Part shown: one piece after another, positions 26,101 to 41,100 of the stretch
Numbering within the stretch: position 1 is the first letter of the stretch
Layout of the letters: each line of letters begins with the position of its first letter
From: Luscinia megarhynchos
Lineage: Eukaryota > Chordata > Aves > Passeriformes > Turdidae
DNA length: 64,000 nucleotides
NCBI GenBank assembly: GCA_034336665.1
Contig: CM067585.1
Coordinates: 2,909,731 to 2,973,730, forward strand
Direction of reading: 5' to 3'
The notes under the pieces: model-generated
What the model was told of the DNA's origin: nothing
The model's database searches: none
What the model saw: the letters and a program-made list of their open reading frames with translations, nothing else
Position numbers and translations under genes: made by a program

Positions 26101-29100
26101 ACTCCTCCCTGTGAGGAGTTCAGGAAAACACTTAAAAGCACAGAATTATAAGAAACAAATCACCTCAGGAAGAAACATTTCTTTATTTTCATGATGGAAA
26201 AAAAATTATTTTTAAAAATGGAGTTTCAAAATATTCAAACTGATGGATAATCCAGTCCAAGCAGAGATGCATTGGTTGTACAACTGGACACATTATTCAA
26301 AATGCCAGTGAGACAGTTTCACAATAAATATTATTTATGAATATGAATACTACTGCACAATAGAATTTAAAATGCAACTCTCCTCTGTCTTTAAATCACT
26401 GCTTACCCATCAAAACTGCCCCAAGTAATTTCTGAACAACCACACATCACTCTAAAAACACACTCTTACCTTCCTCAGTTTCTACAGGTTGCTGGGATAG
26501 AATTTTAAGAAGAACTGGATTTTTCCATACCCCTTCCCTTGTGACATCCACCAATATTTGCAGGTTGTTATTCCCAAATTCCAGTAAAGCATCATGTGAA
26601 TCCTATAAAATGCAAAAAAAAAGTCATTAAAAGTCTTAGCTAAAAATTAAACCAATGTAATTTTACATTATCTATCCTAATATTTCACTACATTCTAATA
26701 CTTTCGCACTATTCCTCTCAGTCATTACTGCTTTGACAAGTTTGCACTGGGATTTTAAAAGTCCAATGTACTCTCACTTCTCTAATCCTGCTGCAAAACT
26801 TTCCAATTTCAGACTACTGAGTTTACTAAAATGGCTTAAATCAAAAACTCTATTCTGCAGTTGTAACTCGTCTGTAATTTTTATGCTTCTCCATGCACAG
26901 GTGTATATATAAAAAAACAGGAATTGTATAAAAGACAAAGGATGATTTTGTTATCAAAGCATATAATGTTATTGAAATACTCAGAAGACTAAACAGTTCT
27001 CAAAATGAGTAACAAAATAATAAGTCTAAAATTGTACATTCAGTGTTAACACTAAAGATAAGGCAGTCAATTCACTCTGAGAATCATGAAAGCCATCAGT
27101 CACTAGTTGAAGAATGCCATGGAAGATTTCATCATTAAGATGAAAACATCCTTCTACTGGAGATGAAGATGCAATTTTCTTAGAAGCTAATCTATGTCCA
27201 ATGCATTTACTCTAAGACCCAGGGATTTCTGATCCTAGCACATTTGGTGCTGTGAAGCATGACCCAGAGGCCTCCAGCTGAAGTTCACCCACAAAACCTC
27301 TGCACATTGCTCAGAGTGATCAGGGCCCTGCTGCTTTGAATTCTGGAAATCTAAGGAGTATAGGAGGAATTCAAAAACACATTACACATAGGGAGAATCT
27401 AGAGTCTAACATAGAAAATAAAGCAACTCGAAATAAATTGCAGGCATTTCATGACCCTAGTACAAAAACAAATGTAGCATTCCTTGAACTGAAATAATTA
27501 AAATATCACCTTTCAGAATTTCTTAATGCTGACAAATAAAGCCAACTAACTCTAAGCAATTTGTGGCTACACCTTCAGTAAAAATGCTTCTCACAGCAGA
27601 TCCTAAGCTCAATACATGTCAATGCCCCCCAAGTTCTGGCGAGCTGTTGTTTCAAGCTGTTTGTATTTTTAACACAACCTTTAACCTCAGGCTTGCTTTT
27701 GGTAGCCTCTGTTGTATGCTTTAGATATACTGGAACCAAGTCTATGTTCTGAATTATCAGAATTAAATGGAGCTAGTGCTATGACCACTAAAATATGAGA
27801 GTAACCAAAGAAGTTTGGATCATGGGCTATGAAAAGGCACCAATGGTTTCCACAGTGCATCACACATGACATGTTAAAATCTATGAGTTACCTTCTACAA
27901 TCAAGGCAATCTGCTACGAAAATTACCACGATTTTCCCACTAACCATTCACAGTAAAGGGCATCTTAGCATAGTCTGACCCCAGAAAGAACATGGGACAA
28001 ATTCTCCTGGAAACTACATCCAACAATCTGACTACCTTCTGTGGTAATAATCTACAGATGACATTAGTCATACTTGGCAAGGCTTCTGACAATCTCCCAT
28101 AGTGTCCTGAAAACCAAATTGTTAAAATAAGGAAAAGTGGACAAAACACATAAAAAAACCCAGCTCAACAGCCAGACTTAAAAGGCTTGTGACAAACTGT
28201 ACAGAACCCAATTGGCAGCTGTGTCCCAGTAGCACTTCTCAGGGTGAGCTGGTATTTTTAACACGTTTATTGTCTGAATAACAGGACAAAGCACATTCAT
28301 TACCTGCCATTCCACAGCTTTTACAGAACCAGCAGAGCAGCTGACACTGTGGGGCAGGCAGCCATCAGGACATTCAACAGGCTGCACAACATCACTGACA
28401 GGGACTCAGTGAAGCTCAACACAGGCAAATCAAAGTGCTGCACATGGTACAAGCCCAAGTATCAGAACAGGCTGCTGAGTAGCTGGCTAAGTTCCAGTTT
28501 GGCACCACAGGTCTCACAGGTCTGTAATTTCAGTGCAGGTCAGCAGTGAGCTCTTCCTGCACACAAGGCCAGCTAAGCTGAACAATGTCCAACAGAGCAC
28601 AACCAAGAGATTTCTGAAGTGCTTATTCCCGTTTGGCACTTCTGAAATTCCACTGCAGTACAACACCTAGTTTGCAACCATCCTGTGCAGTTCATTTGCC
28701 ATAGTGATGCACTCCAGCAGAGACCACCACCTGCAGAAGAGAGGGTGAAAAGGAAAATCTTGGAGCTGTCTTTACCTTTGCTACATTGCCAGAAGGCAGT
28801 TGGAGCTGTCTAGCAAGGGAGTCACGTGAAAGGAAATTCTCTAAGAGTGTGTGCGAGAAGTGTTTCCATATATAATACACTCATTTTGAAAGGACTAATG
28901 TAAATTAGTGCATTTTCCATTTCTTAAAGACAACATCTGGTGGGGGCAGGACCCTAAGCAACCTGATTTAAGAAAGCCCTCTTAACTCTTGAGTAAAGAG
29001 CTGGAACTGAGCTTTCTTCCAGCAAACTCATGACTCTGCCACAACAGAAACCTTCAGAGAGTTGCAGACTCAGCACACTGAAATTTCAAACTATGTCAGA

Positions 29101-32100
29101 AAGCACACTGAAACTATGGCTGACGGCACACTTTGTGGAACTCAGCACTTCTGTCCTACATAAATAATTTTTCCAACTGCAAGAACAAAACCAAACCAAC
29201 ATCACAAGAGAGCAAAAAAGCTCATGTTAGAAGTTCTTTCCAGATGCAGAACTGTAGTGCAAACTTCCACCTTCTAAGGACCATAAAATTAGAAATATTA
29301 TAGCTGAATGTAACAATCAAGCAGTTTTCATAACTTTGACAATCTCATCTTCCTTAGCCGTACCAAAGATTTTCTGTAGATATTGTCCCAAAGATAATTT
29401 TATTTTTAAATAACTGCTGTAATCATGTTCCAACTGTTAGCTCATAGCAACCTGCTCCCCAAAATCATTAAACACCACACTACTTCTAGAAATGATTAAA
29501 AAGGAAGTAAAACTAGTGAGTTATTGGTAAGACCACCTCAAAAATTAGGTGTTGGTGCTAACTGGCAGATGCAAAGACAGCCAAGTAGGATGCTTGCAAT
29601 GACGGATTTCTGATTGAGCCTGAAATGCTACTCACAAGGTTAAAAGTAATTTTGGAGTGTCACAGCTGGACCCTACAGATGCAAGGGACTTTACATACTC
29701 TTGACCAGAGCTCAAACTGTTCTTAGCTAACAGACTGAGAGATTGACACACAAAGGTTTCCAGCTGTGTTTAAGCATTTGAGAACATCACTTAAGCAATC
29801 CTTATGCTCATACAGAATCCTGCTCCTCCTCTCAAGTCTTTGCTTCCAGGGCAAGCTGGAACACTGAACAAAACTCACCACAAAGACCCTCAGGGACAAA
29901 GTGGGCTTTTTTTGTTTTGCTTTTTAAAACTAAAGCATGATCAATTCCCCACTTTACACTGAGCTAAATGGCATGCCAATAGAACCAGCCAGGTGAAGGA
30001 CACACAATGCTACTGCCAAAAGATGTTCAAGTTGTAGCCTCAGAACAGCTTTAAGAACATCACTAGAATACAACAAACTGATCTAAATTTGCATCCATGA
30101 AATACCTAACCACAGCCCAGTTTCTGTAGCTGGCAGTTACTTCCCACGGGAAGTCCACGTATATTATTCTGTCTTCAGTCAATCATTCTCAATCAGCTTG
30201 AGGATGATTAAGAGAACAGCTACAGGTGTGCAGGTAGAAGAGATACTGGATCTTACCTAAAAAAAAAATCAATAGAAGCCCATTTTAACAACCTCTACTT
30301 TCCAGCTACATGTCACACAGCATTAAATATTTTCAAATCAACAGGTTGCCAGAGCATCCAGAATGCACTCTCTTCCCTCACACTAATGCTGGAGCATTAG
30401 CCTCTCTCAGTCTCAAGTGTAGATCAGGTCAAAGACTAACTCCAAAACACCATCAGCATTTAAGAGCCTGTGTATTCCAACCTCACCTGCAAGATGAACT
30501 CCATGAGCTTTACTGAGCTCTGTGAAGGCATTCAACACAGGAGTTATGCCCTAGAAGGGGGTGGAAGTACCAATCAAAGCCCTGAGGACAGAATCCACAG
30601 TCTCAGAAACAGCCAAAGCAGCTCACTTATCTGCCATCACTACTGGAATGACATGGCTGACAAAAAAAGATTTAAAAATCATACAGCCTGGACACAAGTG
30701 AGGTACTGAGGTACCAGTGTCCCTCAGATTATAACATTCAATGATCCAGACATCCAACATAAACAATGCCTTCCCAATAGCAACTGCTGCCTAATCTGAG
30801 GGCTTCAGGAAGCAGTACAGAGCCAGCAGAGTCCAGTCCAATTATGGGGATCAATCACATTTCAGCAACACTGTATTAAGGGCTGAAAGGAGCTAAGAAG
30901 GTGAGAAAGAAGAGGCTTTTGATACAAGCAAACTGATTTCCTGAGTCAGCACTGTATTTGACATCCAGGGTATCAATACCAAAATACCAAATATAAAATT
31001 CACCAACATGTAGCATAAGTAATTAACTACTGTAAATACACTCCTCTTTCACTACAATGCTTAGCTGAACCATATTGGACCTGCTGAAGAATATAAAGCT
31101 AACATTAATGCGAATATATGCAAAAGTCTGTTATGAATACATCAAAAGTCCTCGAAGAAACTTAATGCAACATTTATGTATACAGATCTCATTAAGTTAG
31201 GACAACATCATAAACAGGTTCTAAAGAGCAGGACATAAAACATTTCATCCTAGATGAAGTCAGGAAAGAAAAATATACAGTAAGAGCCTATGGACAAAGT
31301 TCAACAGAAAAGACAAGCCTCGAAACAGTTTACTGAAGATGTCAGGATTTTTCAGTCCTGGCAGTTCAGAGTGATACAGCTTCACAGAAGATTTTGTCTT
31401 ATGCCCACCCTCAACTCACAGTTTTTTCTAAATAAAGCATTGATGCTCTTTGTAAGGCTTGAAGGGAACCCTGTTCCACAACCCATATTCAATACCCAGA
31501 ACAACTCATCTCTGCTTCCACTAAAGAGGCCTTTGAATACATGGTTTTACCTCCTTCACTGACTAGATTATACCAATCCACATGGTACCTCTCAACTGAC
31601 TTCCTCCCCCAGATTAACAGAGTTTATTTGTATCAAGAACTCTGCTGTGACTCTGCTCCAATCCTTTCATTCATATTTTACAGCATTTCCCCATTTGTGT
31701 CTGCATCTTTTCGCTGCTACCACTGAATAAATCCATGCTGAGATTCCAGCCATACAATCTCACATCTTGTTTTCATTTTGCCCAAGCTGCCTCTGATCTT
31801 ACTTAGGGATGAGGAAAACTGGACTCATGGGTGACTGCAGGACATAACTGCTGTTATTTAGGATACCAGAACAAACAGGTTCAGACACCAAATAGAGACT
31901 GCATTTTGTATATAAGCTGGACATCAGTGACACTCCACTCTCAGGTCTAGGACAGTCCCCCACCTTGATGCTTTGAAATGCAAGCCTTAACTCATCTTTC
32001 ACATTCCTGGGATGAAAATTTCTTTGAAGTTTTACTGACTCCCATTACCCATGTAGACTATTACAGAACAACAATTACTGCAGGCAGGTTGGAAAAATAC

Positions 32101-35100
32101 CACCCATATTAGGAATTAAAGTCCTCTGAAGTCACACTTGTCTGTTTTGTTAGGAAAGCCATAAGCATATTTACATCCACCAGTCTTGGGCATGTGCTAA
32201 CATAATATTGTTGTGCTTTCCTACTGGAGTTACTTGGAGATCTGCACATCAACACAGTCACACACGGGCTTTAAACCTACAAGAGAGCCTACAAGTGATT
32301 CTTGTCTGAAGGTCTCTGCTGCCCTTCATATGACTGACTTACTCCTGTGGTGACAAGTGAGTGCCTACTGAACTCCAAGGTAGGGTACAAGCATTCTCAT
32401 ACTTCTGCCAGAGGGCTATTTGAAAATCATCTGAAAAACACCTGTTTGTAAAAGTCCACAAACCTCTTCAGCAAGTTGTCCACAATACCACCATGTTTAT
32501 CAATTCACTATCTGAACTATGGGGAGCATTAGGAGAGTGTTGAACTTGAAAGCTGTAGCTTCAAAAAGTCACAACAAAAGCCAAGCATATATTACTACTC
32601 CTGGCAGCAGCACATCTTGAATTTTCCCTTAGCTCTAAAAGTTGACATGAGCGATCTGAGCTTGTGCCACCCTTTGTAGAACCCTGGAAGATAAATGCTC
32701 ACATGTGTGTCTCAAACATCAACAGTGAGGTGCTGAGGACTCAACCAGGGATTGTTCATAATAACACACAAGGATTGTTGCTAATAACCAAGGACTGTTG
32801 GTAACAACACACTGTGAGAAAGAACAAAATGTGGCTGGAGAAGAGGACCTAGGGCAGCACTTTTCTGAAAAACATCCTTGTTCTGGACATAACCACAACA
32901 CAATGCAGCACAAGTTCAGGAATGAGGTTGTGAAGAGGGGATGGATGGTAGCAGGTAAATCAAGACCACCCAAGACCTCCAAAGCTCTCTGGCCCATTTC
33001 CAGAGGGGTCTGAAACACTGGATTGCACATAACTGCACAGATAATTTGCATTGAAAGTGAGAAACCTATCCATAAAACAGTACTCCCAATAAGCCTAGGT
33101 GGTAGCTCCAGGATCCCAGACATCCCATCAGCTGGACCAACACTGGAACCAGACTGCTGATCTCTTTTTCTCTCTTGTTCTCTCTCCTCATTCTTACCTT
33201 ACCCCTTTATCCACCCCTGCCCTGCTGTGTGCCTACATAGTAGGTCAAGCACTAATATACCAATTTCCAAGCCAAGCATGTAATTTGCTAACAAAACTTT
33301 GTGAGTTTTTGCACATCCTCTGACTTCTATAGATTAAGGCCACAAGCATTTACACATTTTGGATGCTCCATCCCTCTTAAGAGTGGGACATCACACCCTT
33401 CTACCACTGGAATTTAATAGCTCCCAACATATTCAGCATTAACAGAGCCATCTAATCAAACTAAAAACCTGACCTCTGTTGACAGAAATATCAAAGTTTC
33501 ATCACTTGTTTCAAAATACTAATAATGCACAGATTTGTTGCATCATAGAAATTACTGAACTTGGTAACAAGAATTCTCCTTGCAGATCCCTCCAGTTAAA
33601 AGCTAGCAACTTTTAGAGCTGCACTGTAACTCTGCTAGAATGAGCAAAAGCCTGTAGCTGCTCTCCCATATCCTGAATATGAGAGAACATCTTGTTTCAG
33701 GTCTAGGCCATCTCAGTTACAAACATATTTGCCTTTTAATTTAAGATAAGATCACAAGGCTTAGGGGAGACCTTATCACCATCTTCCAGTATTTAGTGGG
33801 TAGCTAGAAAAATTGAAGGATATTCCCTTTTTACAAGAACTCACATGGAAAAGACATGGGGTAATGGGTACAAGTTACTCCTGGGGAAATTCTGATTGGA
33901 CATATCCTTGTCACCACCAAGGCCACAGGATTTAAATTGTACCAACTGCATTTCTTTCTGTTACCCAGTACATGTCACACCAAACTGTTTCTAGGGTTTC
34001 CAGGATAATAAATATTCCTCGGTATTTCAGGAAAATGAGGTTTCTCTACACCTGGAATCACTCAAGCACAGACCATCTCTATCCCTTCTGCTACTAGCAG
34101 GACTACAGAGCTCTGCTAGACTGCTTCTCTCAGATTAAAGTGACAGGTTTATTCATCCTCAGTCTACTGGAAAGTTTTCACACCTCCTGTTTCCTTGACT
34201 GCAGGCAAAACAAATGCAGAAACTCAGTTCCAGCATCTTCAGAGCTAGTGCAGCAGTAACCAAGTCTCAGGGGCTGAGAAAATCCCCAGTCAAAGGAGTA
34301 TAAGGTCTTGAGATAAAGATAGCTGCAAGGTCTAAGTTCACTTCCAACTATTTCCTGCTAGGGTCTTAACTTCAGTAACTTTTAAGTGAGATCAGCTTCC
34401 AACTTCACCAGTCAAAGCTAAAGCCAGAACAGGCAATAACAAAACCAGAGCAGTCCCTGGTCCTGCAAGGGCCCATCAATACAAACACAGCAATACCACT
34501 CCTGTCTTTCAGCTCCACGAGGAACACCAGCTCTTGCAGACAGCTAGCTACTACCTCAAGACTAAAAACCAGAAAACATCTCTTCTTCCTACACAGTCTA
34601 CATTAGCCAGCTTGATTTGAGTGTAGGAATGTTGTAGTGTGAGCTTATTTCAGCTCCACCTGTAAAGAAACACTTCCAGGAAGCACATGGACTAAAGATC
34701 TGTTCTACCATCTCCATCCCTCTCAAACCAGGTACAGACACTAACCTGCCACTCAGACCTCCACAAAAGCTCTTTTATCATCAAAGCAATGCTTCAGAGC
34801 TGTTAAATCACTTCATTTAACTCTGTCTCTCATAAAAATCATTTGATGAAGACTTACTAAGGCTCTCTTGCTTAAGCTGACACCAGCCATGTGGCTATAA
34901 ATATGCTGCTGGGCCTTAAGACTCCCAATACGGTTGCTGCAATTAGACTTTTGCTGCTCAGAAATTCTTGCTGCCTAGGTAACAGCAATGCAGGACAAAT
35001 GGAACACATGGGAAGTGTAGAAGAGAAGGAATACAACTGCAGCCTTTTTTTTTTATTATTTTAAATATGTAAATTGCAAAAAAGAAATTCAGAACACTTA

Positions 35101-38100
35101 CCTGAATGGATTGATGGAATCCTAACCACACCTCATGTGGCAATTCACTTTCAGGAATTGAAAGCAGTAGCTCAAAACAACTCCTGGAAAAGCAAAAGGC
35201 AAGTAAACAAGCTACCTGAACACATTCTCTTGTTACATTAAATAACATTTCTGGCACATACTACTTAGTGCTCTAATGCTTACTAGATAAGCAATGACAG
35301 TAACACTGAAACATGTTAGAATGTGCAAATCAATTAAAGGCCTGAAACAGCCTGTACATCAGGCATGATTCATCATATGGAAACAGTGCTCCTTTTTACT
35401 ACACACAATCTCTCTAATTTATGATTGCAGCTACTCTTATAAAATAATCCATTCAACGTGGCTCAGGAACATTGCATCACAGAATTGTGTTCTTTCTTCT
35501 CAAAGGAAACCTAATAACCATTCTAAATAAAGCTCACTGCAGTCCAACATGGTCTCTGCCTAGAGGGACAATGAAAGCCATCTTCACCTGACTTAACATT
35601 TCAGCACTGACATACATAAGGAAAAAAACCCAAGAAGCAGCTTGACAGAAGACATATGCATCAGCACAAAAATGGATCTGGACAAGATATGTCAAGAGGA
35701 GCATCAGCACCTAGAAACACCTTATGAGCCTTTGATACCAGCTGGGGGAACATTCCAATTCCTACAGCACAAACTGCAACCTGCCACAGCAGGACTGCTG
35801 CCTATCTTGTTCTCAAACAGGAGCTTTCAACCTTGTAGAGAACGCATGGATTGCATAAATCCTACTGAACAATTAGATGTAGTCACACTGAAAGTGTTAA
35901 CTATGATACTCTGCCTAGAGATTCACAAGACTAACAGCAGAAGAGTTTTCATAAATGGGGCCAATATAAGGAAAGAAAACTAATCTAGGACAGCACCTAT
36001 AAAAAAGCACTGAATCACTGCTATAAACTACATCTACACTGTTAGGTAATTTCAACTCTTGCTATTTTTTCTTCAAAACATTCTCTCTCAAATATTAAAT
36101 AGAAGACTGACAGGGTAACATATTCAGTCTTATGACAGAAGAAGAACTGAGCTTGGGGAACTGGAAAAGGAAGAGATGACCCTAAAGCAAACACAAGTTT
36201 CAGAATTGCTTAGTACTCAAAAAGAATGTCCATCTTCCTCCTAACTTCTGATAAATTCATTGAACAGTTACCTACCAAATGCTATGCCTCTTAGTTTTTA
36301 GTCAGATTCAGTAATCATATACATCAAGAAGCACTTTTATTAGATTGGCAGAAAATACAACAGCCTTCACCACTGTAATTCCATCATTATTCATACCATC
36401 AGGCATGAGACTCTGCTGCTGATGAAAAAACTGCCAACAGGGCCACCAGATATTCCAACTGTCATAGGTCTCAGTTTAATAAAGTAATCAGGACTTTATT
36501 TTGTCTTGTACTCCAGCTTGGCAGTACTAGTTAATTCACCAGCCCAAATATTTAGACCCAGGTGGTTACTAATACCAAAACCAAATTTAAGAAACACCTG
36601 AATCCTATTTTAACATAAAACCCTCTAAAACTTAAAAAAAAAACCAACAAAACAACAACAAGAAAACCAAAAACTCCCAAACTAAAAAGCCAACAACAAC
36701 AGACCGACTAACAAACCAAGCAAATCCCTAGTATGTGTTCTGCTTTCATCCATGTCACACAGACTCTACACCCAGTAACACATCTGCAAACTTCATGGTC
36801 CATGAGCTTTTGTAAAGTCTTTTTATGCACACCTCACTTTCAGACTTAGGCAACCAATCCTATGTCCACTTTCAACTCCTAGAACTATTTTTTCTAGAAC
36901 ATTGCTTTTTCATATATATGATATTGGTTATATAATAGAGGTGAACAAAATGACAAAGCAAGCTTTTAAGCATAATTTTTCTAAACTTAATGCTTTAAGT
37001 TGCAATTGGACAGTGAAAAAATCAGCAATTACACTTTTAAAGCGTTGTATACACAGAGTGAGATAGTCTAGGAAGACAAGAGGATTTAATTTGGGCCTCC
37101 AGGGTTACTGTCTGTTGTAATAACACAGGACTGATCTGAACCAAAAGGCAAAAGTTCTTTTGCTGCAAGTCTTCAAGTCTTCCTCAGGATCCCAATACAG
37201 AACTCTGGTCTGGAAGTCACTCCATAAGAAATCTGGAGCTCCAGATATACAAGCCATCACATAAAACAACTTAGAGCACAATTTTAAAAGTAATATCCAG
37301 GATATTCCCATCACAATTTCCTTGGCAGAAAAATAATTAGAATTCTAAGTCAGTTAACTAAGTTTTTTTTAATAATAATTGATTCAAACACACAGGTGCA
37401 TAAAAACTTCTCTACTGCCAAGGGGACAACACACTTTTTAGTTTAATTCTTTCTTTGGTTCTTATTACACAATACTTTAAAACACACCTCTGTCCCTGAA
37501 ATTCCATTTCCCTCTTTACTGTACTGCAACTAAATGGAGTTTACATGTCATGGCTTGGCTGCAAATCAAAATATCAGGATCATGCCATGAAATCAAGTCT
37601 CTAACCCTACTCTACCAGTACCACCACAATGTCTACCTTACAGAACTCAATTCCAAAGTTCAATCACAAAATAAGCTGTAATGGATGCTTGAATGTTCAC
37701 ATTACTAGAAAAACTACTATTCATCTGAAACACTCAACTTCAAAATATCTTTTAAGAAAAGGTGTCCTAAATATAAATTTCTTTACTTTGGAACAAACAA
37801 CTCTACACAAAATTCAACATATTATTCGCATACAATTTTTCTGTAATCACTTTATACCCCATTCACAGAAGTTTTTTAAAATAAATTTTAAAACCTTTCA
37901 GAACTGTGTTCATCTTTAGATTGTATTAGAACAGTTTTCCTATCCTTATCTTCTTAGAGACACAAAAATTACTCATTATACATTGGCTTACCAGCAGGGA
38001 TCATTCACTTGTTGCCAGGAATTATCCTGTGCTTACTAAAAGTTGAATTAGCTCTTTATGATGGACAGCAGAGTGGTAAATGCAATGAATCAAACTGCTG

Positions 38101-41100
38101 CAGTGCATTAGCTGAGAACTGCTTTAGAGACAAAGAGCTCAGGGTGACTTGTGCCTGCTCACACAGTGCTGGGGGCAGTGAGCACACTCTCCCTGGAAGC
38201 AGCATCCGCAGATTCCACAGCTACAACCACAGGTGAGACAGAGCTCCAAGCTCGAGGCAGCCTGGTCTTACTGGTTCAATACAGTTTTGCTTCTTAAACC
38301 AGATGGCATTCAAATCTGCTTTCACTTTTTCTGGTTGAAAAAACCATACAGACACCTTCTCAAAGTTGCAGAAGTGAAATTCTCCTTCAGTTCAGTGCTA
38401 TCACAGAACACAGGAGAAACTGAAGAGCAGTCAAATCTTAGTTACTGGCAAACACAATGTAATTTATACCAAATATTTATTCTTTTTTAATCTATTACCC
38501 TTAGAATAATAAAAACCATTTTCAGATGGAAGCAAAATTTTCGTTGTGATGGTAACATGACACCTTCCCTCTCACTGCAGCCTCAGAAATAAAGCACTCA
38601 GAGAAGCTGGAGTGAATAACCAGCTTCAAGGTCTCCTAGGATTCACAAGGAGAGCCAGCTGTCAGTGAAAGACATCTCTGATCTGGCTAATTCTTTATTA
38701 ATTCTTCTACAGAGGCAATACCTTTGAAATAGTAATACTGGGGGTGAGAGAATGCACTGTGCTTTGGGGCTGTGAGAACAACCTGTCCAAGCTCCACTTG
38801 AGCAAAGCAGGTACATCACTTCATGGCCAAAAAGAACTTTCCTATTTCCCACCCACACACATCAATCATTTGTCACAGCTGCAATCTACAAGAGCAACCA
38901 CTCCAAGCTTTTTTTTTTGTTCCCTAAGGTTGGACAGTGGACCTACAATATCTCACACTGCATGAACATCATGTTTCTTACGGGAAGCACAGCCCCAGAT
39001 CATGTCAGCTGTACTGTGAACGCACAGAGGGCTGCAGCAGGCAGGACCACAGCACACTGATTTTGCTGTTCCTGGCTCACCCTGCTGAGAAAGATATTCT
39101 TTCCTTTTCTCCAGAAGGAATGTTGAAAGGGAAGGAGGATTTCAGCAGGAAGTTGAGCACTTCTGCTTTGAAACAGCAAGTTTGCTCATTTCACTTTCAA
39201 TCAAGGTTCAAGTCTGAAAACACAGGGTGTATGACAGCTGTGGGTAACCCAGCTGGCTCCCCAAAAACCACAATTACATGGGACAGCATGTTTTAATGTC
39301 CCCAACTAGGTAACAATCTTCCTCCCTCGTGGAGCCTCAACTTTTATCTTTAATTCCCTGCTCTAACCTCTCTCACTCCCTTGGAGACTTATGAAAAAGA
39401 AAAAACGTGGGAGAGTTAATTTGGGTATGCCATTTACCTCACCCTGTCTTCCACCTCACTCTTTGTATTTCTCATTCTTTAGATTCCTTTCAAAGGTAAT
39501 CATTATAAGAAAGAGGAGATTCCAGCAAGTCAGCTTTTCTACTGTCCTCTAACACAAGGTTTTCTGAATATGCAAGCTACAACAAACTCCTCACACTGCA
39601 AGCTGGAAAAAACATATTAGCAAAAGCAGAATACTCTGATATTTCTTAACAAGAGAAAAGCAATTTTGATACAGAAATGCAATTTATACCCCAACATATC
39701 TAACAGTGGCAAAATATATAGGAAATACTCCAAGTAGAGATGCCCTGCAAACAGACACTAAAAGGCAAACTTTTAAAATTATATAAGTAGGAAACAACAA
39801 AATACTCAAGCTAAATAACATTAGTATGATGAAGACAACGAAGATAAGGAAGATATTTTGCCAAAAATGTGTATCCTGTACCAGGTAAATGATTTAGCAG
39901 TTAAAGTTTTAGGTTTCCATAGTAAGACCCTAAGACACGCTTCTCCTGATTTCCTATGTTTTCAAAAAACACAAGAACATTCCCAGTTCACATATTTCTC
40001 ACATTTAAAAAGAAAATAATTCGAGGTATCATTTGGCGATAATCTGGTTCTGACCTGCTCATTTACACTGCAAGTCAGTCCATTACAAAATAAAGCATTT
40101 GACCAAGGAGTTCACTACTAAAGTCCATCTTAAAGAGAATACTCAAGTTCAGACCACAAAACAAGTAAGAGACTGATAAAAAAACCCCACCCTAATCTGT
40201 CAAAGAATCACTTTTATTCTATGATAATCTTCATATTCAAGGCTCTAGATCCTCACCCTCCCTCCTCAGATGAAACCTCACTAGCAAGGAATGAGCAGCA
40301 CATCACTTCAGGTTATGCTGATTATACCCAGCTCACATGAAAACCTTCAGGCTACACTTCAATTACAAAACGCTGCTTTGCACTCAGGACAGACTTTGAG
40401 GAACTACAAGTTATCTCAATTCAGCTATGAACTGTAAAATGGTTCTCTATTCTGTTCCAGGAATTGCTGCGTTTTAAATCACGTCTAGTCTGCTTTGCAG
40501 TCTTATAGCACAACTCAGACTGCCATGAACACAAATCAGCTTGTTCTGTTCAACAAGGGACACATTCAGAATGCCCCTGCACTGAAGGGGACAGGACACA
40601 CAAAGCTGCAGAGCAAGGGATACAGGTTTACTAATCCATGCATCAAGGTCTAATATTGAAGCTTCTGTTAAATGAGTACTATACTAAGCTTCTTCTACAG
40701 AAAATAATACTTGTAGATGTTTTAAGAAATAACAGAACCTTCCTAATACCTACCTTATTATCCCAATACAGAAGAACAAAGCCTTAAAACTCGTCAACAT
40801 TAATTAAATGCTCAAATACATTTTTGTGGTATGATTAAAAATGTACTAAAGACATTTACTAGATAAATTGCAAATACAGTTGTCAAATTAAGCAATAAAC
40901 TATTTTAACAGCTTGCACTTTAATTTATAAAGTGTGGTTCTTTTTAAAACAAACAAAAAAAAATTAATACACCAACTTACAGCACTAGCCTGCCAAGCAC
41001 CAAAAGAACATCTTCGCATTCTGTAGTCAAGTAAGGTCTTGCATTAGCAAAGCTTTGGATGGAGATTCGATACACTTCCAAAAAAGGTAAAATATTTTCG

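Larger units (their letters stand above)
18554..26469 (-). other. RLF: RLF intron 4
   Basis: This intron contains a minus-strand CR1 fragment (19155-20167) followed at once by a minus-strand LTR with an internal VNTR (20174-21788). From 21800 to 26469 I see no recognised element; it is AT-rich intronic sequence. Confidence 0.75.
26603..35101 (-). other. RLF: RLF intron 3
   Basis: This 8.5-kb intron contains plus-strand CR1 pieces (28360-28510 and 33750-33905) and a plus-strand LTR-like element (32726-33323). The rest is AT-rich with no recognised gene. Confidence 0.75.

Noticed and set aside
35642..35983. 113-codon plus-strand frame in RLF intron 2
   Set aside because: No family similarity. 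It is the length expected by chance in a window of this size.
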